Origin: Candidatus Solibacter sp.
GTDB taxonomy: Bacteria > Acidobacteriota > Terriglobia > Bryobacterales > Bryobacteraceae
Assembly: GCA_017883345.1 (NCBI GenBank)
Contig: JADGNT010000075.1
Location: 1 to 11,266 of the forward strand
DNA length: 11,266 nt
Reading direction: 5' to 3'
The notes beneath the pieces are model-generated. The model saw only the letters and a list, made by a program, of their open reading frames with translations. It was not told where the DNA came from and made no database searches. Position numbers and translations under genes: made by a program. This document shows, one piece after another, positions 7,051 through 11,266 of the stretch. Position 1 is the stretch's first letter. Each line of letters starts with the position of its first letter.

Positions 7051-8904
7051 CTATTCCACGGTGACGCTCTTGGCGAGATTGCGGGGCTGATCGACGTCGC
7101 AGCCGCGGCGCACGGCGATGTGATAGGCCAACAACTGCAAGGGCACGATGGCGAGAATCGGCGTCAGCAGTTCCGACGAGGGCGGAATTTCGATGACGTG
7201 GTCGGCCACCTTGTGGACCTTATCGTCGCCTTCGGTGACGATGGCCAGCACAATGCCGTCGCGAGCTTTCACTTCCTGGATGTTGGATAGCGTCTTGTCG
7301 TAGAGGAGACAGCTCTCCGCGCTGGTGGAATCGTGAGTGGCGAGCACGACCACCGGCAGATTCTCATCGATCAAGGCGTTGGGACCATGCTTCATCTCGC
7401 CGGCGGGATAGCCCTCGGCGTGGATGTAGGAAATCTCCTTCAGCTTGAGCGCGCCTTCGAGCGCGATGGGAAAATGCACCCCGCGGCCGAGGAAGAGAAA
7501 ATCGGTGGAGCGGTGGAGTTCCTTGGCCAGGGTCTCGTACAGGTGGTCGTGAGAGAGCACGGTTTCGAGCTTTCCGGGCAGGTGCACGAGTTCCTGCACC
7601 AGAGCGCGCGACTCTTCCTCGCCCAGGCTTCCGTTGGCCTGGCCGAGGTACATGGCGAGGATGAAGAGTGCCGTCAACTGGCAGGTGAAGGCCTTGGTGG
7701 AGGCGACGCCGATTTCGGGACCGGCGTGGGTATAGATGGTGCCGGCAGCCTCGCGGGTGATCATGGAGCCGACCACGTTGCAGATGGCGAGCGTGCGCGA
7801 TCCTTTGCTCTTGGCTTCGCGCTGGGCCGCCAGGGTGTCGGCAGTCTCGCCGGACTGCGAGATGACGATGGTCAGAGTATCGGGGATGACGATGGGGTCG
7901 CGGTAGCGGAACTCGCTGCCGTAATCGACTTCGCACGGGATACGCGCCAGCTTCTCTATCATGAACTTGCCGGAGAGGCCGGCGTGCCAACTGGTGCCGC
8001 AAGCGATGATCTTCACCTGCTTGAAGCCGGCGAACTCGGCGGGAGTGATCTCCATCTCGTCGAGGAAGATGCGGCCGGTCTCCTGGCCGACGCGGCCGAG
8101 GGTGGTATCGCGGACGGCGCGGGGCTGCTCAAAGATTTCCTTGAGCATGAAGTGCTGGTAGCCGCCCTTCTCGGCTTCGATGGGATTCCATAGGATATGG
8201 GAGACCTGGCGGTGCACGCCGCGGCCGTCGAAATCGCAGAGCGATACGCCATCGGGCGTGAGGATCGCCATATCGCCATCGGCCAGGAAGAACATGTCCT
8301 GGGTGTGGGAGAGGATGGCGGGCACGTCGCTGGCGACGAAGTACTCGTTGTCGCCGATGCCGATGACGACGGGGGGGCCGTTGCGCGCGGCGACGATCTT
8401 GTACGGATCGGAGCGCGCGATCGCGGCGAGGGCAAAGACGCCGGTGAGTTCCTTGACGGCGGCGCGCACGGCTTCTTCCAGGTTGCCTTCGAAATGCTTC
8501 TCCACGAGGTGGGCGATGACTTCGGTGTCGGTCTCGGTTTTGAAGGCGTGGCCTTCGTGCTGGAGCTGCTGCTTGAGGGCCAGGTAGTTTTCGACGATGC
8601 CATTGTGCACCACGACGATGTCGCCTTTGCAGTCGCGGTGCGGGTGGGCGTTTTCCTCGGTGGGGCGGCCGTGGGTGGCCCAGCGCGTGTGGCCGATGCC
8701 GAAGGCGCCATCGACGGGGTTGTTGCGGATAGCTTCTTCGAGGTTGCGCAGCTTGCCCTGGGCGCGGCGAATTTCGAGATGCCCGTCATCGCAGTAAACC
8801 GCGAGGCCCGCGGAATCATATCCCCGATATTCCAGGCGCTTCAGGCCTTCCAGAATAATCGGAACGGCGCGATGGGTACCAATGTAACCTACAATGCCAC
8901 ACAT
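7051..8904 (-). CDS. glmS: Glutamine--fructose-6-phosphate aminotransferase (isomerizing)
   Basis: 617 aa, normal length. It makes glucosamine-6-phosphate from fructose-6-phosphate and glutamine, the first step toward UDP-GlcNAc for peptidoglycan and lipopolysaccharide. The N-terminal class II glutaminase domain starts directly with catalytic Cys 2 (MCGIVGYIG) and carries [19 protein letters not shown] and NGIVEN. Two SIS sugar-isomerase domains follow: CGTSWHAG and SQSGETADT in the first, [16 protein letters not shown] and [10 protein letters not shown] in the second. The protein ends in [13 protein letters not shown] with the Lys (K612) expected to bind the sugar. There is no ribosome site before the ATG; a TATAAT at 8914-8919 is only nine bases away, suggesting an almost leaderless message. 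purS lies 50 bp upstream on the same strand. No glmS ribozyme is seen. Confidence 0.97.
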   Translation of the reverse strand: MCGIVGYIGTHRAVPIILEGLKRLEYRGYDSAGLAVYCDDGHLEIRRAQGKLRNLEEAIRNNPVDGAFGIGHTRWATHGRPTEENAHPHRDCKGDIVVVHNGIVENYLALKQQLQHEGHAFKTETDTEVIAHLVEKHFEGNLEEAVRAAVKELTGVFALAAIARSDPYKIVAARNGPPVVIGIGDNEYFVASDVPAILSHTQDMFFLADGDMAILTPDGVSLCDFDGRGVHRQVSHILWNPIEAEKGGYQHFMLKEIFEQPRAVRDTTLGRVGQETGRIFLDEMEITPAEFAGFKQVKIIACGTSWHAGLSGKFMIEKLARIPCEVDYGSEFRYRDPIVIPDTLTIVISQSGETADTLAAQREAKSKGSRTLAICNVVGSMITREAAGTIYTHAGPEIGVASTKAFTCQLTALFILAMYLGQANGSLGEEESRALVQELVHLPGKLETVLSHDHLYETLAKELHRSTDFLFLGRGVHFPIALEGALKLKEISYIHAEGYPAGEMKHGPNALIDENLPVVVLATHDSTSAESCLLYDKTLSNIQEVKARDGIVLAIVTEGDDKVHKVADHVIEIPPSSELLTPILAIVPLQLLAYHIAVRRGCDVDQPRNLAKSVTVE

Positions 8905-8913
8905 AATTTATAC

Positions 8914-8919
8914 ATTATA
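8914..8919 (-). promoter_or_regulatory. Candidate -10 element of glmS
   Basis: Perfect TATAAT on the - strand, nine bases before the glmS ATG, within an AT-rich island in GC-rich surroundings. No matching -35 is visible (the region 17 bp upstream is CCCGGG). If used, the transcript would start two or three bases before the start codon. Confidence 0.45.
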
Positions 8920-8954
8920 GGGGCTGCGACTGGGAGCCCGGGCGCCGGCGCGCG

Positions 8955-9200
8955 TCAGTCCACGATTTCGACGCGATACTCTTCGATCACCGGATTGGCC
9001 AGGACGTCGTGCGCGATGGTTTCGATGTCGGTTTGCGCCTGCTCGCGCGTGGTGCCGCTGGCGAGCGCAATTTCGAAGAACTTGCCCTGACGGACTTCGG
9101 CGATGGCGGCGAACCCGAGGCCGTGGAGCGCCGCGCGCACCGTCTGGCCCTGCGGGTCGAGAACGGTGGACTTCGGAGTTACGAATACGCGAGCTTTCAT
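8955..9200 (-). CDS. purS: Phosphoribosylformylglycinamidine synthase subunit PurS
   Basis: 81 aa, the usual size for PurS, the small dimeric subunit that bridges PurL and PurQ in the fourth step of purine synthesis (FGAR to FGAM, with ammonia passed from PurQ). Recognisable features: MKARVFVTPKSTVLDPQG at the start, the G-x-T-V-x-x-A-L-x-x-LGF block (residues 18-30), VRQGKFFEI, and the C-terminal LANPVIEEYRVEI. ATG start with GGAG six bases upstream. purQ and purL are not adjacent in this window; the next gene downstream is glmS, so this is a split purine gene rather than the usual purSQL cluster. It is divergent from the accessory pair at 9297. Confidence 0.93.
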   Translation of the reverse strand: MKARVFVTPKSTVLDPQGQTVRAALHGLGFAAIAEVRQGKFFEIALASGTTREQAQTDIETIAHDVLANPVIEEYRVEIVD

Positions 9201-9260
9201 GGGGAACTCCGATTATCGCATGGCGGGCGGCGTGCAAGATCGGTGGGAGTGGCGCCACCG

Positions 9261-9290
9261 TTGACATTTACTTGTTTTACCAGCAAATCT
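9261..9290 (+). promoter_or_regulatory. Candidate promoter of the 9297 gene pair
   Basis: A perfect TTGACA (9261-9266) is followed at 17 bp by a weak CAAATC (9284-9289). Inside the spacer TTTAC occurs twice, 9 bp apart (9267-9271 and 9276-9280), a possible half-site pair for autoregulation. The start codon at 9297 is so close that the message would have almost no leader. Confidence 0.35.
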
Positions 9291-9296
9291 TGAAGT

Positions 9297-9809
9297 ATGA
9301 GATCCACTCCCGCCCATCGAGACGTCCCGCGCAAGATCATTCTCAAGGTGGCCGACGAAGTCTGGATCGCGGCCGCGCTGCTCCACCGCGAGCATGCGGA
9401 TCGCCAGGATTTCACGGTGCGGGAGATTATCGCGCGTGCCAGGTCCGAGAACATCACGGGCACGCTGCGCCCCGGAGTCAGCGTGCATGCGCATCCGCAC
9501 TGCGTCGCCAACCGGCCTCCCAACTCAGCGCAGTATCGGATGCTCCACGCCACGGGAGAAGGCGCACGGCGGCTTTTCCGGCAGAGCGATGACGCCGGCC
9601 CAAAGCGCAAAGGGAAGATCACTCCCGAGACAGCGGACCTTCCCCCGCAATACCGGCACTTGCTCGACTGGTATCGAAACGAATACGCCGGCTCTGCAAC
9701 CGACACATGGCTGAGCGGCGTTTTTGAAATGGCCGGGTCCGGCGAGGAGATCTTCTCCGGCATTGATCCCGATGCCTATGTGCGGCAACTCCGGGAGGGC
9801 TGGGATTGA
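9297..9809 (+). CDS. Uncharacterised protein, putative antitoxin of the downstream PIN toxin
   Basis: 170 aa; I do not recognise a named family with certainty. Predicted layout: a helical N-terminus (VADEVWIAAALLHRE, ~18-32), a helix beginning FTVREIIARARS (39-50), a conserved-looking core HCVANRPPNSAQYRML (68-83) followed by a GARRLFR strand (89-95), a charged linker, and a C-terminal LPPQYRHLLDWYRNEY (115-130). The first half has the look of a winged-helix DNA-binding fold. It overlaps the next gene by 4 bp (TTGA, 9806-9809), the coupling expected of antitoxin before toxin, and the partner is a PIN domain, so an antitoxin role is inferred from context only. There is no strong ribosome site before the ATG. 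Confidence 0.7.
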   Translation: MRSTPAHRDVPRKIILKVADEVWIAAALLHREHADRQDFTVREIIARARSENITGTLRPGVSVHAHPHCVANRPPNSAQYRMLHATGEGARRLFRQSDDAGPKRKGKITPETADLPPQYRHLLDWYRNEYAGSATDTWLSGVFEMAGSGEEIFSGIDPDAYVRQLREGWD

Positions 9810-10027
9810 GCCGCATATTTTGGGACACCAACATTTTCATCTACCTGATGGAGGGCTCCGGCGAGAACCACAACCTGGCGCGGAAGCTGCTCAACCGGAT
9901 GTTCGTGCGCCGGGACGAACTGATCACTTCGGCCATGACCCTCGGGGAGTTGCTGGTCAAACCTCTTGAGGCGAACCGGCCGGACCTGGCGCAACGCTAC
10001 GAGGCTCTTCTAGGCGCTCGGCCGTAG
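9806..10027 (+). CDS. Truncated PIN-domain (VapC-like) toxin
   Basis: 73-residue open frame starting with TTG that overlaps the upstream stop (TTGA). The N-terminus RIFWDTNIFIYLME is a typical PIN ribonuclease start with the first catalytic Asp at residue 7. The second acidic residue is E48 in MTLGELLVKP. PIN toxins are usually 125-145 aa; the half that should carry the third and fourth acidic residues (PDAIQLA-type and TND-type motifs) is absent. The frame runs into DNA that on the opposite strand encodes another PIN gene, and stops there. It is therefore a toxin remnant, very likely inactive, left beside an apparently intact putative antitoxin. Confidence 0.8.
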   Translation: MSRIFWDTNIFIYLMEGSGENHNLARKLLNRMFVRRDELITSAMTLGELLVKPLEANRPDLAQRYEALLGARP

Positions 10028-10295
10028 CGAATTCGGTTTCTCGCATGGCGGAAACTTCGAACTTCCGCGAGATGATGTCCTCGCAAAACTGGCGGAGAAA
10101 AACCCGGGCGTCGTCTCGATTGATGAACTCAGTGCGGACCTTGATCGCAAAGACCGAGGGCAGTTCGACGACGGTTCAGCGTGAAATCCGAATCTTGTTG
10201 TCGGCGGACTGTATAATCCGATCCACCGCCGGCGTTCCGACTGCCGGATGGTAGAACTTGGCGAGAGCGCTGGAGTCGAAGTAGTAGGCCGCCAA
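10005..10295 (-). pseudogene. PIN-domain toxin pseudogene (nonsense codon, missing 3' end)
   Basis: On the - strand, 2 nt after the stop of the AF2212-like antitoxin, a TTG at 10295-10293 opens a PIN-type frame: AAYYFDSSALAKFYHPAVG with first Asp at residue 7. At codon 40 a TGA (10178-10176) interrupts ISR-stop-TVVE. Related PIN proteins have Leu there, and TTA to TGA is a single change. The frame stays open after it through TVVELPSVFAIKVR, a helical region and MRETEFATAERLEE, then loses recognisable sequence at about 10005-10030. The second half of the PIN fold is missing. No frameshift is needed. The 3' limit given is approximate. Confidence 0.72.
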
Positions 10296-10297
10296 AA

Positions 10298-10570
10298 TCA
10301 GCGATCCTCGCGCTCAGCGATGAAATCAGCCGTCAAAGTTCCGGATATCTTGGACAGCCGTCGTCGGACTTCGTCCAGACCTGGAGCGGGGCCGGCATCC
10401 TGGACTGTGGTCCTGAGACTCTCGGTGAACTCGACGTCCGGCTGGTAGGCGCCCGAGGTACGGGTGGTCGAGGTGACGAGCAGCGAGACATGCTCATTCT
10501 CCGCGAGGTGCAATGGTTGCAAAGGCTTGAGCATGCCACGCTCGTAGACGGCTCCTACCTGCATTGACAT
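10298..10570 (-). CDS. AF2212-like (DUF104-type) antitoxin
   Basis: 90 aa. The N-terminus reads MQVGAVYERGMLKPLQPLHL then ENEHVSLLV, the short beta-rich pattern (A-V-Y-E-x-G-x-L-K-P-L-x-P-L) of the AF2212-like antitoxin family, which pairs with PIN toxins in VapBC-type modules. The C-terminal tail (GLDEVRRRLSKISGTLTADFIAEREDR region, 64-90) is charged and probably wraps the toxin. The downstream toxin is a pseudogene. I chose the ATG at 10570; Met 3 (10564) is equally possible. The same frame stays open upstream to 10825, but that part lies across the tRNA fragment and is not coding. A TACAAT at 10577-10582 could be a -10 giving a leaderless message. Confidence 0.75.
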   Translation of the reverse strand: MSMQVGAVYERGMLKPLQPLHLAENEHVSLLVTSTTRTSGAYQPDVEFTESLRTTVQDAGPAPGLDEVRRRLSKISGTLTADFIAEREDR

Positions 10571-10762
10571 ACGTTCATTGTATCGCCAGAACGGAGCTGC
10601 GTCGCAGAGCGACCGGGGGCCAAGCCAACCCCGCAGCCGGTGGGCGGGCTTGGACGCGGGCCACAGGGGCAGGTATAACCTGACTCGACGCTCAAATCGC
10701 GACGGGCAACTTGCCGCCAAGACAAGCGGTCCAGCAACATACCCACAAACTATTGATTTCTT
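10571..10762. other. Gene-free stretch between antitoxin and tRNA fragment
   Basis: I see no convincing gene. It holds two short dyads, CAGGT-ATA-ACCTG (10671-10683) and GGCAA-C-TTGCC, which could be regulatory sites for the antitoxin at 10570, plus the possible -10 mentioned there. By the polarity of the tRNA fragment this stretch is on the chromosome side of the boundary. Confidence 0.4.
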
Positions 10763-10811
10763 TGGTCGGGCTGCCGAGATTTGAACTCGGGACCTCTTGC
10801 ACCCCAAGCAA
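10763..10811 (-). other. tRNA-Pro(GGG) 3' fragment, candidate attachment site
   Basis: Read on the - strand: partial anticodon stem TTGC, loop TTGGGGT (anticodon GGG with G37, the proline hallmark), stem GCAA, variable loop, T-arm CCGAG-TTCAAAT-CTCGG with a perfect 5-bp stem, 3' acceptor strand CAGCCCG, discriminator A, and encoded CCA (10765-10763). The 5' half is absent: no CGGGCTG acceptor partner or D-arm lies to the right. Identity to a tRNA ends inside the anticodon stem, where the base expected to be C is G. This is the classic scar left at the distal end of an element that integrated into the 3' half of a tRNA gene. The element side is to the right. Confidence 0.8.
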
Positions 10812-10872
10812 CAAATATCAATCACTTACGGACCGCCATCACTGAAAACAAAAGACTTGTGGCGGCACGATT

Positions 10873-10933
10873 TGGACGCCAAATGGACGCCACAGGCCCG
10901 AGTTGGACAGTTTTGGACTCCATACGGACTCCA
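10873..10933. repeat. Five phased TGGAC-type direct repeats
   Basis: TGGACGCCA at 10873 and 10884, TGGACAG at 10904, TGGACTCCA at 10914 and CGGACTCCA at 10925. Start-to-start steps are 11, 20, 10 and 11 bp, that is, one or two helical turns, so all units face the same side of the helix. They lie about 60-120 bp inside the element side of the tRNA fragment, as expected of arm-type sites bound by the N-terminal domain of a tyrosine recombinase. Confidence 0.65.
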
Positions 10934-10950
10934 CCGGTCCTGACTGGTGT

Positions 10951-10979
10951 CCGCATACCAGCGGGTATGCGGGCGTTTT
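10951..10979 (+). terminator. Hairpin with short T-run
   Basis: Perfect 9-bp stem CCGCATACC / GGTATGCGG with a 4-base loop (10951-10972), followed by GCG and TTTT on the + strand. No + strand gene ends just before it. The - strand PIN-like gene ends 16 bp to its right, so it may instead act as a weak terminator or boundary for that gene. It stands among the attachment-site repeats. Confidence 0.45.
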
Positions 10980-10988
10980 ATCCGCTTT

Positions 10989-11266
10989 TTAGGTGCCCGT
11001 GACCCGTCCGGATTGTGAAACGCGAGCCACAAAGGGCCCAGGTCGCGAATAGAGGATGCGGCAAATCAGTGGCAATGCCGCCAGAAAGACCGCCGCGATC
11101 TCGGTGCCCCGGAGATTCCCGGCGGTAAGGACGAATACCCTCGCGTTGCTTGCTCGCAGCGCGCCAATCTCCAGCGGGCGGTATCTCAACCTCTGATCTT
11201 TGGTGAGCACAACCCAGCCGCGCTCTCCGACCTTCTGGAGCCAGACACGGTCCTCCTCGTCGCGAG
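10989..11266 (-). CDS. PIN-like toxin, 5' end beyond the window
   Basis: The 92 C-terminal residues are visible on the - strand and the frame is open to the right edge; the GTG at 11210 is internal. It begins in an RDEEDRVWLQKVGERGW context, then VVLTKDQRLRYRPLE (acidic residue in LTKD, conserved in this group), an ALRASNARVFVLTAGNLRG core, a helix EIAAVFLAALPLI, and a C-terminal FVARVSQSGRV. This is the pattern of the short PIN-like family related to VapC45 and DUF5615-type proteins, which act as toxins in toxin-antitoxin pairs. The antitoxin would be expected just outside the window. It lies on the element side of the tRNA fragment, so it is probably cargo. Stop is TAA at 10991-10989. Confidence 0.75.
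   Translation of the reverse strand, partial: RDEEDRVWLQKVGERGWVVLTKDQRLRYRPLEIGALRASNARVFVLTAGNLRGTEIAAVFLAALPLICRILYSRPGPFVARVSQSGRVTGT

Noticed and set aside
8905..8954. glmS ribozyme or another leader riboswitch before glmS
   Set aside because: The gap to purS is only 50 bp and the ribozyme is known mainly from Firmicutes; no matching core is seen.
7333..9090. Long + strand frames of 286 and 297 aa
   Set aside because: Both are antisense to glmS (and part of purS), with composition typical of shadow frames and no recognisable motif.
10045..10254. Small + strand frame across the - strand PIN remnant
   Set aside because: Antisense to clear PIN-type sequence; no ribosome site or motif of its own.
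9806..10300. Simple frameshift in one PIN gene
   Set aside because: None of the + strand frames downstream of 10027 gives the missing C-terminal PIN motifs. The DNA there encodes another PIN gene on the opposite strand.
10571..10825. N-terminal extension of the antitoxin frame on the - strand
   Set aside because: The extension translates the tRNA fragment (giving the familiar spurious RVQISAARP). The antitoxin family starts at the MSMQVGAVYE point.
10763..10900. A complete tRNA gene
   Set aside because: Only the 3' half is present. No D-arm or 5' acceptor strand CGGGCTG can be found to the right on the - strand.
10873..10933. CRISPR array
   Set aside because: The repeats are only about 9 bp, spaced by one helical turn, with no spacers of 30 bp or more and no cas genes.

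Overview
The window is high-GC chromosomal DNA with short intergenic gaps, Tat and Sec export signals, GTG and TTG starts, and a housekeeping set (thrS, purS, glmS). Protein character and layout suggest a soil-type Acidobacteriota genome of the Solibacter/Bryobacter kind. That is an impression from recognised protein styles, not the result of a search.

Left part (1-2687, + strand): the 3' two thirds of threonyl-tRNA synthetase (thrS), then a shortened UvrC paralogue whose GIY-YIG site looks eroded, then a small two-helix membrane protein. A 143-bp gap between convergent genes (2688-2830) carries two near-identical palindromes.

Middle part (2831-9200, all - strand, listed 5' to 3' along that strand): purS, then glmS; an exported family 2 glycoside hydrolase with glucuronidase-type residues, coupled by a 4-bp overlap to an M50-type membrane protease; then yjbQ followed after 13 bp by a Tat-exported aldo/keto reductase. 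Two gaps in this stretch (4206-4368 and 6879-7050) hold copies of a purine-rich dispersed repeat.

Right part (9201-11266) is accessory. A + strand pair (uncharacterised 170-aa protein plus PIN toxin) collides tail to tail with a - strand pair (AF2212-like antitoxin plus PIN toxin). Both PIN genes lack their C-terminal halves at the same junction near 10005-10030, and the - strand one also has a nonsense codon. Next comes a 49-nt 3' fragment of tRNA-Pro(GGG). By its polarity it marks the left end of an integrated element that continues beyond the window. Just inside the element are five TGGAC-type direct repeats phased at about one helical turn, which look like arm-type integrase sites. They are followed by a hairpin and the 3' end of a third PIN-like gene that runs off the right edge.

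I found no complete new defence system. The most interesting region is the toxin-antitoxin wreckage beside the tRNA attachment site with its phased repeats.
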